A stretch of DNA of 64,000 nucleotides from Defluviitalea phaphyphila (GTDB lineage: Bacteria; Bacillota; Clostridia; Lachnospirales; Defluviitaleaceae): positions 62,001-126,000 of the forward strand of contig NZ_JWID01000005.1 in the NCBI RefSeq assembly GCF_001466305.1, written 5' to 3'. Made by a program: the position numbers and the translations under genes. Under the pieces are notes generated by a model. The model had not been told where the DNA came from. It saw only the letters and a list, made by a program, of their open reading frames with translations, and did not search any database. Shown one piece after another: positions 47,997-57,045 of the stretch. The stretch's first letter is position 1. The number at the start of each line of letters is the position of its first letter.

Positions 47997-49818
47997 CATC
48001 TTTAAAATACTCGTTATACCAAATAATAAACATATATATAGTCCATATTTTTCTACTATTATCCTTTTTGCCTTTATAATGGTCCTCTAAAAGAGCAAGA
48101 AGTTTTTCTGTATTAAAATATTGTTTAGATACGGAAGAAGAAAAGGCTTCTTTAACTGTATTGTAATATTTTTCTTCCCTAAGCCAAATTCTAATAGGAA
48201 CGGGGAACCCTAGTTTCTTTTTATTTGCCACATTTTCAGGAATATTCTTTTTAGCAGCCATTCTTAGAGCATATTTAGTATTATATTTGTTAACCCTATA
48301 TTTAGTAGGAATTTTAGTAGCTAAATTGCAAACTTCCTTATCAAGAAAAGGAACTCTAAGTTCTAAAGAATGAGCCATACTCATTTTATCTGCTTTAAGT
48401 AAAATATCTCCACAAAGCCACAGATGGATATCTAAGTACTGCATTTTTGTAATATCATCTTTTAGTTTAACTTTATCATAAAAAGGTTTAGTAAGTTTAA
48501 ATGGAGAAGGAGTATTAGTAGGATTTTTAAGAATTTCTTTTCTTTCCTTTTCAGTAAACATAAAAGCATTTCCTATAAATCTTTCTTCTACTGTTTTACT
48601 GCCGCGGATAAAGAAATTTTTACCCTTTATATCAAAAGGAATCAAAGAAGCAAGTTTACCTAATAATTTTCTAATAGATTTTGGGAGTATAGTTAAAATT
48701 CTTAAATCAAGAGGTTCTCTATATATATTATATCCGCCGAATAACTCATCAGCACCTTCTCCCGATAATACTACTTTAACATGCTGGCTAGCTAATTCAC
48801 TTACAAAATAAAGGGCAACAGCAGCAGGATCTGCTAGGGGCTCGTCCATAAAATATTGAACCTTAGGCAGTACATCCCAATATTCCTTAGTGGAAATGAG
48901 TTTATGATAATTTTTAATGCCTACTTTTTGAGATAATTTTTTTGCATAGTCTATTTCATTATATTTATCATAATCAAAACCAACAGTGAAGGTTTTATCT
49001 CCGTTAAAACAAGCCGCCACATAACTAGAATCTATCCCACTAGATAAAAAAGAACCTACTTCAACATCGCTTATTTTATGGGTCATAATAGATTCTTTCA
49101 TTGTTTTATCTATTTCTTCCACATATTCTTCTAAAGATTTATTTTCTGTATCAAAAACAGGTTCCCAATATCTTTTAATAGTCATTTCTCCTTTTTTATA
49201 AATAAAAAAATGGGCAGGAGGGAGCTTATAAATATTTTTAAAAAAAGTTTCTTCTAAGACAGAATACTGAAAGGTAAGGTAATTTTCAAGAGCATTAGTG
49301 TTTAATTCCTTTTTAACTAAATCATGCTTTAAAATAGCTTTTATTTCAGAACCAAATATAAAATTTTTATTATCATGATAATAATAAAAAGGTTTAATTC
49401 CAAAAAAATCCCTAGCTCCAAATAAAATTTCATTTTTACTATCCCATATTACAAAGGCAAACATTCCTCTAAGATAATTTAGCATTTTTTCTTTAAATTC
49501 TTCATAAGCATGTATTAAAACTTCAGAATCTGTATGAGTTTTAAAAATATGCCCTTTTTCTTCTAAAATCTTTCTGATAGATTTATAATTATAGATTTCA
49601 CCGTTAAAGACTAATACTAAACTACCATCTTCATTAAAAATAGGCTGAGAACCTTCTTTTAAGTCAATAATACTAAGCCTTCTAAATCCTAAAGCAATTT
49701 TATCATCTATATATTCTCCATCACTATCAGGACCTCTATGGATAATAGCATTCATCATAGCTTTTAAAATATTTTTTCTATTTTTAGTTTCACCAACAAA
49801 TCCGCAAAAACCACACAT
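47980..49818 (-). CDS. asnB: Glutamine-hydrolysing asparagine synthase
   Basis: Makes asparagine from aspartate, glutamine and ATP. The start is the ATG at 49818 (minus strand) after AAAGGAGATAATAAT, which puts the nucleophile Cys at position 2 (MCGFCGFVG); an upstream ATG six codons earlier would bury it. The N-terminal glutaminase domain shows HRGPDSDGEYID, GFRRLSIIDL and VFNGEIYNYK. The synthetase domain shows SFLSSGIDSSYVAAC, the ATP PP-loop, and LSGEGADELFGGYN. 612 aa, normal. Transcribed alone. Confidence 0.95.
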   Translation of the reverse strand: MCGFCGFVGETKNRKNILKAMMNAIIHRGPDSDGEYIDDKIALGFRRLSIIDLKEGSQPIFNEDGSLVLVFNGEIYNYKSIRKILEEKGHIFKTHTDSEVLIHAYEEFKEKMLNYLRGMFAFVIWDSKNEILFGARDFFGIKPFYYYHDNKNFIFGSEIKAILKHDLVKKELNTNALENYLTFQYSVLEETFFKNIYKLPPAHFFIYKKGEMTIKRYWEPVFDTENKSLEEYVEEIDKTMKESIMTHKISDVEVGSFLSSGIDSSYVAACFNGDKTFTVGFDYDKYNEIDYAKKLSQKVGIKNYHKLISTKEYWDVLPKVQYFMDEPLADPAAVALYFVSELASQHVKVVLSGEGADELFGGYNIYREPLDLRILTILPKSIRKLLGKLASLIPFDIKGKNFFIRGSKTVEERFIGNAFMFTEKERKEILKNPTNTPSPFKLTKPFYDKVKLKDDITKMQYLDIHLWLCGDILLKADKMSMAHSLELRVPFLDKEVCNLATKIPTKYRVNKYNTKYALRMAAKKNIPENVANKKKLGFPVPIRIWLREEKYYNTVKEAFSSSVSKQYFNTEKLLALLEDHYKGKKDNSRKIWTIYMFIIWYNEYFKDEKNVG

Positions 49819-49834
49819 ATTATTATCTCCTTTC

Positions 49835-49849
49835 ATGCTCTTTGAGCAT
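49835..49849. promoter_or_regulatory. Palindrome next to the asnB ribosome binding site
   Basis: ATGCTC/GAGCAT with a 3-base loop, just upstream of the AAAGGAG of asnB on the minus strand. It may form a small hairpin that affects translation, or be a regulator half-site pair. Confidence 0.4.
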
Positions 49850-50010
49850 TAAATAACACTAAAAACTTTAACATAACTTATGTCATAAATCAATAAAACA
49901 TTAATCTTACATTATTATAACCAAGAAATGGCTAAATTAATATAAATGGACTAAATCTATTTCATTATGCTATAATTTATCATAAAAAAGTACATAAAGG
50001 AGAGAAAAAC

Positions 50011-51162
50011 ATGAATATAAATGAAGAAGCCCTTAAAGCTCATAAGACGTGGCAGGGTAAGTTAGAAATAAATTCAAAAGCTAAAGTAAAAACAAAAGAA
50101 GATTTATCCATAGCATATACCCCAGGAGTAGCAGAACCTTGTAGAAAAATTCATGAAAATGAAGAAGATGTATATACTTATACCATAAAAGGGAATACTG
50201 TTGCTGTGGTATCTGATGGGACAGCAGTTTTAGGTTTAGGAGATATAGGTCCTAAGGCAGCTCTTCCAGTTATGGAAGGAAAAGCTGTGTTATTTAAAGA
50301 ATTTGCAGGAATTAACGCCGTACCTATTTGTCTTGATACAAAGGATACTGAAGAAATAATAAAAACTGTAAAATATTTAGCTCCAGCCTTTGGAGGAATA
50401 AACTTAGAAGATATTGCAGCTCCTAGGTGTTTTGAGATAGAAGAAAGATTAAAACAAGAATTAGATATTCCTGTATTTCACGATGATCAGCATGGAACAG
50501 CCATAGTTGTTTTAGCAGGAATTATAAATGCCTTAAAAATAGTAAAAAAAGATAAGGAAAATATGAAAGTAGTAGTAAACGGTGCAGGGTCAGCAGGAAT
50601 AGCTATAACAAAATTATTATTAAATTATGGGTTTTTAGATATTATACTTTGTGATAAAAATGGTATACTTCATAAAGAAGCTAAAGGTATGAACTGGGCA
50701 CAAAAGGAAATGGTAAAAATTACTAACAAAGAAAATATAAAAGGCGATTTAAAAGAAGCTATAAAAGGAGCAGATCTTTTTATAGGAGTTTCAGCTCCAG
50801 GGATATTGACAAAGGAAATGGCAGCTTCCATGAATAAGGATGCTATAATTTTTGCCATGGCAAATCCTATACCAGAAATAATGCCTAATATAGCTAAAGA
50901 AGCAGGAGTTAGGATAGTAGGTACAGGACGTTCTGATTTTCCTAATCAAGTAAATAATGTATTAGCTTTTCCAGGGATTTTTAAAGGTGCATTAGAAGGT
51001 AGAAAAAAACAAATAACTGAAAAAATGAAATTAGCAGCAGCTAAAGCTATTGCAGATATGATTCCTGAAAACGAGCTAAACGAAGAAAATATTCTTCCAA
51101 AGCCTTTTGACGAAGGAATAGCTAATAAAGTTGCAGAAGCGATTATTAATATTAACGAATAA
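50011..51162 (+). CDS. NAD(P)-dependent malic enzyme (short form)
   Basis: Decarboxylates malate to pyruvate. The 383-aa length fits the bacterial short form without a phosphotransacetylase tail. Motifs: LSIAYTPGVAEPCRKI, GNTVAVVSDGTAVLGLGDIGPKAALPVMEGKAVLFK, NLEDIAAPRCFEIE, IPVFHDDQHGTAIVVLAGI, and the nucleotide loop VVNGAGSAGIAITKLL. AAAGGAGAGAAAAAC precedes the ATG. Cofactor preference cannot be read safely. Confidence 0.94.
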   Translation: MNINEEALKAHKTWQGKLEINSKAKVKTKEDLSIAYTPGVAEPCRKIHENEEDVYTYTIKGNTVAVVSDGTAVLGLGDIGPKAALPVMEGKAVLFKEFAGINAVPICLDTKDTEEIIKTVKYLAPAFGGINLEDIAAPRCFEIEERLKQELDIPVFHDDQHGTAIVVLAGIINALKIVKKDKENMKVVVNGAGSAGIAITKLLLNYGFLDIILCDKNGILHKEAKGMNWAQKEMVKITNKENIKGDLKEAIKGADLFIGVSAPGILTKEMAASMNKDAIIFAMANPIPEIMPNIAKEAGVRIVGTGRSDFPNQVNNVLAFPGIFKGALEGRKKQITEKMKLAAAKAIADMIPENELNEENILPKPFDEGIANKVAEAIININE

Positions 51163-51200
51163 TATATTAAAGGGTATTATGTATTAAGGTGGTGGCCTAT

Positions 51201-52268
51201 TTGAAAAGAATCATCCTAACTGGAGGAGGTACAGCAGGGCATGTAACTCCAAATTTAGCTCTAATTCCTAAGCTTAAAAAAGAAGGTTGGGATATTAGAT
51301 ATATAGGAAGTAAAAAAGGGATAGAAAAAAATCTAATAAAGTCTATAAATATTCCTTACTACGGTATTTCTTCAGGAAAACTTAGAAGATATAAAGATAT
51401 AAAAAATTTAACAGATCCCTTTAGAGTAATAGCTGGATGTTTTGAAGCCTTAAGAATTATATCAAAGCTAAAACCCAATATAATATTTTCAAAGGGTGGA
51501 TATGTTAGTGTTCCTGTGGTAGTAGCAGGATGGATTTTAAGAGTTCCAGTTATTATCCATGAATCAGATTTAACCCCGGGACTGGCTAATAAATTAGCCT
51601 TTCCCTTTGCTAAAAAAATATGTGTAAATTTTCCAGAAACTCTTTCTTACATTCCAAAAGAAAAAGGCATATTAACAGGAACTCCCATAAGAGAAGAACT
51701 TTTTTTAGGAGATTATAAAAAGGGGCTTAAATTATGCGATTTTGATAATAAAAAACCAGTTATAATGATAATGGGAGGAAGTCTTGGTTCAGTTACCATA
51801 AATAAAGTTGTAAGAAGTAGTTTAGATAAATTATTAAAATCCTTTAATATAATACATATTTGTGGTAAAAATAATAAGGATTCTTCCTTAGAAAATATAA
51901 AAGGTTATAAACAATTTGAATATGTAAATGAAGAATTGCCCCATTTATTTGCAGCAGCTTCTCTTTTAATTTCAAGAGCAGGAGCTAATTCTATATTTGA
52001 AATTTTAAGTTTAAAAAAGCCCAATATACTAATTCCCCTATCGGCAAAAGCCAGTAGAGGGGATCAGATTCTAAATGCAAAATCCTTTAAAAAGCAGGGT
52101 TTTAGTGAAGTGATAGAAGAAGAAAATTTAAAAAAAGAGACCTTTTTGGATATGATTATAAATACTTATAGCAATAGAGAAAAATATATAGAAAGTATGA
52201 AAAAAAGTAATAATTCTAATGGTATAGAAAAAGTTATGGAGTTAATTCGCACACATTACAAAAAGTAG
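51201..52268 (+). CDS. murG: UDP-N-acetylglucosamine transferase MurG
   Basis: Adds GlcNAc to lipid I to make lipid II on the inner membrane face. Start at TTG 51201, after AAGGTGGTGG; the GTG codons lie inside that site. It begins KRIILTGGGTAGHVTPNLALIPKL, the glycine-rich family motif, with FSKGGYVSVPVVVAGWIL, IHESDLTPGLANKLA and the GT-B C-terminal ISRAGANSIFEILSLKKPNILIPL. About 356 aa. It stands apart from any division-cell-wall cluster and may be one of two copies in the genome. Confidence 0.94.
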   Translation: MKRIILTGGGTAGHVTPNLALIPKLKKEGWDIRYIGSKKGIEKNLIKSINIPYYGISSGKLRRYKDIKNLTDPFRVIAGCFEALRIISKLKPNIIFSKGGYVSVPVVVAGWILRVPVIIHESDLTPGLANKLAFPFAKKICVNFPETLSYIPKEKGILTGTPIREELFLGDYKKGLKLCDFDNKKPVIMIMGGSLGSVTINKVVRSSLDKLLKSFNIIHICGKNNKDSSLENIKGYKQFEYVNEELPHLFAAASLLISRAGANSIFEILSLKKPNILIPLSAKASRGDQILNAKSFKKQGFSEVIEEENLKKETFLDMIINTYSNREKYIESMKKSNNSNGIEKVMELIRTHYKK

Positions 52269-52286
52269 GGATATCCCTACTTTTTG
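52261..52286 (+). terminator. Terminator of murG (26-bp perfect palindrome)
   Basis: AAAAAGTAGGGAT followed by its exact reverse complement, ending in TTTTT; probably also serves lplA on the opposite strand. Confidence 0.88.
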
Positions 52287-52290
52287 TAAT

Positions 52291-53277
52291 TTATTTAACA
52301 ACTATATTTTTTATTAATTTGGTTAAATCATTTTTAACTTTTTCAAGAGTAAATTTTTGCTGTATTACAGGTATAATCTCATTTACTTTAAACTTTTTCC
52401 CTATTATGGCTTTTTCCAAATCTAAAAAGGGTTCATCTAATAAGGTATCCGTGCTAATAGTACAATCTTTAATTTCTCCATTATGAATATTAAAGTCTAT
52501 TCTAAAGTTGCCCCAATCAAAACTTACTTCCTTTGATATATTTGCTTTTGGACTTTCTGCAAAATTCCATTCCCATCTAGTATATTTATCTAGGTAGTTT
52601 TTAAGTTCATCATAGGAGGGCATTTTTTTGTACTTAAGTATTCCAAGATAGTTTTTATCAAAGGATTTAATTAAACTTTTTTTAAGGGATTTAGAATTAA
52701 TATCTTCATTAAAGTCTTTTAGATTAGCCACCCTTGAAGACACAGATTCTACTCCCTTACTTTTTAGCTTAATTTTTGAGGGGGTTAAATATTTTGTAAG
52801 GTCATAAAGATTTACATTAATTAATAAAGTTCCATGGTGACAGCTTATATTTTCATTATGCATAAATGCATTACCTGAAATTTTTTTATTATCTACTGTT
52901 AAGTCATTTCTTCCTGTTTTATGAGCTGTAATATTCCATTCCTTTAAGGCAGCTATAACAATCTTAAAGTTTTTATCTTCATCATAATTATTTTTATGAG
53001 CGATAAAGGTAAAATTAAGATTGCCTAAGTCTTGGAATACAGCCCCACCTCCAGAAGACCTTCTAACTAAATTAACCTTATCCTTGGCTATTTTATAAAC
53101 ATCACATTCCTTATAAGGATTTTGATGTTTGCCTATAACTATGGTTTTTTCATTTTGCCAAAGATACATAATAATTTCGTTTTTATTACAAATAGACATA
53201 AGATATTCTTCAGCACTAAGATTAAATACAGGGTCAAAAGTTTGAGAGATATATACAGTTTTTTCTACGTTAAGCAA
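52291..53277 (-). CDS. lplA: Lipoate-protein ligase A
   Basis: Attaches free lipoate to lipoyl domains. Motifs: YLWQNEKTIVIGKHQNPYKECD, LVRRSSGGGAVFQDLGNLNFTFI and GRNDLTVDNKKISGNAF. Start chosen at TTG (53277), 6 bases after AGGGG and overlapping the stop of the dehydrogenase remnant; an ATG 6 codons earlier lacks a site. Placed last in a minus-strand cassette with a lipoyl-domain protein, its probable substrate. About 328 aa, normal for the family with its C-terminal domain. Confidence 0.93.
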   Translation of the reverse strand: MLNVEKTVYISQTFDPVFNLSAEEYLMSICNKNEIIMYLWQNEKTIVIGKHQNPYKECDVYKIAKDKVNLVRRSSGGGAVFQDLGNLNFTFIAHKNNYDEDKNFKIVIAALKEWNITAHKTGRNDLTVDNKKISGNAFMHNENISCHHGTLLINVNLYDLTKYLTPSKIKLKSKGVESVSSRVANLKDFNEDINSKSLKKSLIKSFDKNYLGILKYKKMPSYDELKNYLDKYTRWEWNFAESPKANISKEVSFDWGNFRIDFNIHNGEIKDCTISTDTLLDEPFLDLEKAIIGKKFKVNEIIPVIQQKFTLEKVKNDLTKLIKNIVVK

Positions 53278-54145
53278 GATGGATACCCCTATCATCTGCT
53301 ATTAAAAGAGCTTCATGTATGCTTTCACCTAGAGTAGGATGAGCATATATAACATTAAGTGCATCTTCAAGTTTAACTTTATCATGAATTATTTGAGTAA
53401 TTATGCCTATTAAATCTGTACCATGAGGACCTACTACAGCTCCCCCTAGAACTATATCTTTATCTTTATCAACAATTAGTTTAACAAAGCCTTCTGTTTC
53501 ATTCATAGCAATAGCTTTTCCAGAAGCCATAAAAGGGAATTTAGATACTTTGATATTTAATCCTTTTTTCATTGCTTCAGTTTCACTAATTCCAACCGTA
53601 CCTATTTCAGGGAATGTAAATATAGCACTAGGAACTAAATCATACTTCATGGGATTTTCTATTCCAGCTATATGTTCTGCTGCTACAATTCCTTGACGGG
53701 AAGCAACATGAGCTAGTTGAATTTTATTAGTAATATCTCCAATGGCATAGATATTTTCATTGGTAGTTTTCATAAATTCATCTACTTTAATTCCATTTTT
53801 CTTTTCATTTAATTGTACTCCTAGTTTTTCATAATCTAAACTTTCTAAATTTGCTCTTCTGCCAACGGCCATAAGTACTTTTTCTGAGCTTATAAGATAT
53901 CTTTCTCCTTCGATTTCCACTTCTGTTACCATTTTATTATTCATAGTTTTTCTTATGCCCATGGCTTTAGCACCATCGTAAATATGAATACCTTTTTCAA
54001 ATGCAGATTCTCTTACAACTTCTTGAACATCACTATCAACGCAAGATAAAATACTGGGTAAGTATTCAACTACGCTAACTTCAGATCCTAGGGCATTAAA
54101 AAGGAGTACTAATGCCAAAGGAATAACTTGTTTTTTTAGGTGCAT
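53270..54145 (-). pseudogene. Dihydrolipoamide dehydrogenase, C-terminal remnant
   Basis: The sequence from FNALGSEVSVVEYLPSILS onward is a normal dihydrolipoamide dehydrogenase: end of the NAD domain, VLMAVGRRANLESL, IYAIGDITNKIQLAHVASRQG, and the interface domain with YAHPTLGESIHEAL containing the catalytic His. Everything before it is missing: the N-terminal FAD GxGxxG fold, the redox-active CxxxxC and the NAD GxGxxG, about 200 residues. The remaining frame begins inside the end of the lipoyl ORF, overlapping it by 50 bases in another frame. This looks like an internal deletion of ~600 bp in a gene that was a lipoyl-Lpd fusion. The protein cannot work as a reductase. Confidence 0.85.
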
Positions 54146-54413
54146 TGTTTTTTATATTATTACAATTTGACACTTCTTCTCCATCTACAGAGCCTATAAC
54201 TTGATTTTTTGTAACAGTATCTCCTTCATCGATATCTAAAGAGGTAATAACACCATTATATTTTGATTTATATTTAATACTTCCTTTTCCGGCTTCTATA
54301 GTAAATAATATATCTCCTGCATTAATTTTGTCCCCTTTAGATTTATATATCTTACCAATTACTCCTTTTTGTTCATGCCCGGGCAGTTGGTCGATAACTA
54401 ATTTTAGCTTCAT
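54096..54413 (-). CDS. Lipoyl-domain fragment of a former lipoyl-dihydrolipoamide dehydrogenase
   Basis: 105 aa. Residues 1-80 are a biotinyl/lipoyl domain; the lipoylation lysine lies in IEAGKGSIKYKSKYNGVI. A short Asn/Lys-rich linker follows, and then 13 residues before a stop that are the product of the shifted frame. In related Clostridia this domain is commonly fused to the FAD domain of dihydrolipoamide dehydrogenase, which here is deleted. The lipoyl domain itself is complete and could still be made and lipoylated by the adjacent lplA product. Its AGCTGACC-containing start region lies 23 bp after the AhpD-like gene. Confidence 0.8.
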   Translation of the reverse strand: MKLKLVIDQLPGHEQKGVIGKIYKSKGDKINAGDILFTIEAGKGSIKYKSKYNGVITSLDIDEGDTVTKNQVIGSVDGEEVSNCNNIKNNAPKKTSYSFGISTPF

Positions 54414-54436
54414 ATTGGTCAGCTCCTAAATCCTAT

Positions 54437-54787
54437 TTATTTAAAATCTCCTTCAAATTCATCAAGACATTCTTTTAATAATGTAGTTGTATATGCCATA
54501 GAAGGACCTCCGCCAAAAGCTACAGCAACCATAGCAGCTTCTAAAATTTCTTCTCTTGTAGCTCCTGCTTCTAAAGCTTTATAGCAGTGATAAACAATAC
54601 AGTATTCACATCTGTTATAGCAGCCAATGGCTACACTAATTAATTCTTTAGTTTTAAGATCCATTGCTCCGGGTTCATAGGAAGCACCAAGTAGTCCCAT
54701 AAATGCATTAACTGCATTTTCATTAGTTTTTCCTAGTTCCCCCAAACCGTTAACAAAGCTGTTTAACATTTCTCTTACATTGTACAT
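54437..54787 (-). CDS. AhpD-like carboxymuconolactone decarboxylase family protein
   Basis: 116 aa, all-helical. The AhpD-type motif is C60-E-Y-C63-IVY-H67, matching the peroxidase/reductase CxxCxxxH. In mycobacteria AhpD is reduced by a lipoylated protein and dihydrolipoamide dehydrogenase; here the next genes are a lipoyl domain, a dehydrogenase (now broken) and a lipoate ligase, so the protein was probably part of a lipoyl-dependent thiol redox pathway. TAAGGAGGAATTTTT precedes the ATG. The promoter carries a palindrome next to the MarR gene. Confidence 0.88.
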   Translation of the reverse strand: MYNVREMLNSFVNGLGELGKTNENAVNAFMGLLGASYEPGAMDLKTKELISVAIGCYNRCEYCIVYHCYKALEAGATREEILEAAMVAVAFGGGPSMAYTTTLLKECLDEFEGDFK

Positions 54788-54823
54788 AAAAATTCCTCCT
54801 TAAATAATATGATTTTTTAATAT

Positions 54824-54835
54824 TTGCATATGCAA
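54824..54835. promoter_or_regulatory. Probable MarR operator
   Basis: TTGCATATGCAA, a perfect 12-bp palindrome, begins 5 bases after the -10 box of the minus-strand AhpD-cassette promoter and so overlaps its transcription start. The adjacent MarR gene is the likely source of the binding protein. Confidence 0.6.
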
Positions 54836-54840
54836 TTATT

Positions 54841-54869
54841 AGTATAGCAAATATAATATGTTAAATCAA
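54841..54869 (-). promoter_or_regulatory. Promoter of the AhpD/lipoyl/lplA cassette
   Basis: On the minus strand: TTGATT (54864-54869), a 17-base spacer, and TATACT (54841-54846). Confidence 0.7.
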
Positions 54870-54884
54870 ATACAAACTTTTTAA

Positions 54885-55331
54885 TTATTTTCTAGATCTT
54901 TCGTCATTCATAATGTTTTCATACATATTTTGCAACACTTTTTGAAAAATATACAGTTCCTTTTCATCTATATTTTTTATTAAAAGATCACTAAATTCAC
55001 TTCCCACATGGAGAGAAGATTTAATTAATGATTTTCCTTTTTCTGTTAAAACAAGTTGGATAATTCTTCTATCTTCTTGGCAACGTTCTCGCTTTACCAA
55101 ACCTTCTCTTTCTAGTCTATCAACTAATCTTAATACACTAGAATCACTAATTTCCATTAGTTGAGACAACTCTCTTTGAGAGAGATCGCCCTTTGTAAAT
55201 AAGAAATATAGGGCAATCCACTGAATCCTTGTTAAATTATATTCTGATAGCCATCTATCAAAAGCTTCAGAGATTTTTTTAATAGTATTAGTTGAAATAA
55301 AATTTACACATTTGTTCAAATTAAAATCCAT
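54885..55331 (-). CDS. MarR-family transcriptional regulator
   Basis: 148 aa winged-helix protein: NLTRIQWIALYFLFTKGDLSQRELSQLMEISDSSVLRLVDRLEREGLVKRERCQEDRRIIQLVLTEKG (shown as the family region). It has three cysteines, one in the wing (RCQEDRR), which could allow thiol sensing, but that is a guess. It lies directly upstream of, and in the same direction as, the AhpD/lipoyl cassette, whose promoter carries a palindrome; it probably represses that cassette in response to an oxidant or small molecule. Confidence 0.88.
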   Translation of the reverse strand: MDFNLNKCVNFISTNTIKKISEAFDRWLSEYNLTRIQWIALYFLFTKGDLSQRELSQLMEISDSSVLRLVDRLEREGLVKRERCQEDRRIIQLVLTEKGKSLIKSSLHVGSEFSDLLIKNIDEKELYIFQKVLQNMYENIMNDERSRK

Positions 55332-55577
55332 AATTTTCCCTTTCTATTAAATAATTTTGTGTAGTATATTATATACTTTATTATTATAAACAATATATAA
55401 TCAAATTTCATTAAATAAAGATTTAAATTTCTTGAAGATATGTATTAAGTACGTTATGCTAAAATAATAAAAGTTTTTTGGGAAAGATATTATTTTCAAT
55501 AACATAGTTTATAAATATCTAGAAATTTTACTAATTTATGATATAATAGTAAAATAAAACAAAAGAAGAAAGGGGAA

Positions 55578-56303
55578 ATGAAATTGAAGAAAATATTATT
55601 AATCATTTTTATTTTAAGTTTTATTTTAATAGGATGCAGCCAAAATCAATTAGAAAAAGAAACATCAAAAGAGTCTAATCAGCAGGATAAACAATTAGAA
55701 GAGGAATATAAAACTACTCAATTTGACCTTCCAAAAGAAGGAGAAGAAATAGCTATAATAACAACTAATAAAGGAGTAATAAAAATTCGTTTATTTAAAG
55801 AATATGCTCCTAAAGCAGTAGAAAACTTCACAACTCATGCAAAAAATGGGTATTACGATGGGCTAAAATTTCATAGGGTTATTAATGATTTTATGATACA
55901 AGGAGGAGACCCTAAGGGGGATGGGACTGGAGGAGAAAGTATATGGAAAGAACCCTTTGAAGATGAATTTAGTCCTTATGCTCTCCATTTTAGAGGTGCT
56001 ATTTCCATGGCAAATAGTGGACCTAATACTAATGGCAGTCAGTTTTTTATAGTTCAGAAAAAAGAAGTGGAAGAAGAAATAATAGAAAAATTAAGCAGTG
56101 AAGGATATTCTAAGGAAATATTAGAGATTTATAAAGAGAAAGGTGGAACTCCTTGGCTAGATAATAAGCATACGGTATTTGGACAAGTATTTGAAGGAAT
56201 GGATGTAGTAGATAGTATTGCAGAAGTAGAGGTAGATGAAAACAATGCTCCAAAAGAAGATGTAATAATAGAAAAAATCGAAATAGTTCCTTATAAAGGA
56301 TAA
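55578..56303 (+). CDS. Cyclophilin-type peptidyl-prolyl isomerase lipoprotein
   Basis: Signal peptide with lipobox LIGC (Cys20), a short Gln/Glu spacer, then a full cyclophilin domain: [51 protein letters not shown] (in parts), [17 protein letters not shown], and [20 protein letters not shown]. The catalytic Arg is in FHRVI. It acts outside the membrane in protein folding. 241 aa. Stop codon inside the terminator stem. Confidence 0.94.
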   Translation: MKLKKILLIIFILSFILIGCSQNQLEKETSKESNQQDKQLEEEYKTTQFDLPKEGEEIAIITTNKGVIKIRLFKEYAPKAVENFTTHAKNGYYDGLKFHRVINDFMIQGGDPKGDGTGGESIWKEPFEDEFSPYALHFRGAISMANSGPNTNGSQFFIVQKKEVEEEIIEKLSSEGYSKEILEIYKEKGGTPWLDNKHTVFGQVFEGMDVVDSIAEVEVDENNAPKEDVIIEKIEIVPYKG

Positions 56304-56323
56304 GCATTTGGCTTATCCTTTTT
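56295..56323. terminator. Bidirectional terminator after the cyclophilin gene
   Basis: AAAGGATAAGC/GCTTATCCTTT, an 11-bp stem with a 5-base loop, then TT; also near the end of the convergent small gene. Confidence 0.88.
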
Positions 56324-56504
56324 ACAACAACCCTTCTTTTTTGGCATCTTCTTCTATTTTATTTACCATATTATAAAGTTCTTCCGTGGAATTAGCTTCT
56401 ATAGTATATACATGTCCATTATTTAGCTGTACTACAGTAAAAAATGGTTTATTAGGAATACCATTAGTAGAAATATCTTTAATAAATTCTTCATAAGATT
56501 TCAT
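56322..56504 (-). CDS. Small conserved-looking protein (60 aa), function unknown
   Basis: A GGAAGATTTTT site precedes the ATG on the minus strand. The sequence (MKSYEEFIKDISTNGIPNKP, then FFTVVQLNNGHVYTIEANSTEELYNMV, shown in parts) suggests a beta-hairpin flanked by helices. It has no membrane or signal segment. A TGCTATAAT extended -10 lies upstream on the minus strand. I do not recognise the family. Confidence 0.6.
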   Translation of the reverse strand: MKSYEEFIKDISTNGIPNKPFFTVVQLNNGHVYTIEANSTEELYNMVNKIEEDAKKEGLL

Positions 56505-56629
56505 AAAAATCTTCCTTTCTTATTTATTATGTATTATACTTTTATTATAGCATGAATTAATATTTTTATTATTTTTTGAAATACTAATCCATAAGTGTAC
56601 TAACTTAAAGATTTGAAAGGAGAATAATA

Positions 56630-56947
56630 ATGGCAAAACAAATAACATCTAGTGAATTTGAAGCTGAGGTATTACAATCTAAAGAGCCAGTTTTAGTAGA
56701 TTTTTTTGCAACATGGTGCGGACCATGTAAAATGATGGCACCTATTATAGATCAGCTTTCAGAAGAAATGGAAGGAAAGGCAAAAGTCTATAAAATAGAT
56801 GTAGATGAATCTAGAGATTTAGCAGCGAAATATAGCATAATGAGTGTTCCAACTATAGTATTCTTTAAAAATGGAGAAATAGCAGACCAAATAGTAGGAG
56901 CAGTGCCAAAGGAAAAATTAGTAGATAAACTAAACGCTCTTTTATAA
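56630..56947 (+). CDS. trxA: Thioredoxin
   Basis: 105 aa with the classic active site FFATWCGPCKMMAPI (Cys30/Cys33), VDVDESRDLAAKYSIMSVPTIVFFKNGE with the cis-proline, and a C-terminal helix. A general cytoplasmic disulfide reductant. AAAGGAGAATAATA precedes the ATG. No thioredoxin reductase is adjacent; it has its own terminator. Confidence 0.96.
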   Translation: MAKQITSSEFEAEVLQSKEPVLVDFFATWCGPCKMMAPIIDQLSEEMEGKAKVYKIDVDESRDLAAKYSIMSVPTIVFFKNGEIADQIVGAVPKEKLVDKLNALL

Positions 56948-56962
56948 AAATAAAAAATTTTT

Positions 56963-56996
56963 AAAAGGACAGGGGTAAATTCTCTGTCCTTTTTCT
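56963..56996 (+). terminator. Terminator of trxA
   Basis: AAAAGGACAG pairs with CTGTCCTTTTT around an 11-base loop, ending in T's. Confidence 0.85.
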
Positions 56997-57045
56997 ATGT
57001 ATTAAGTGAAAGCTTTCAAAAATAAAAAAAGAAAGGAGGAATATT

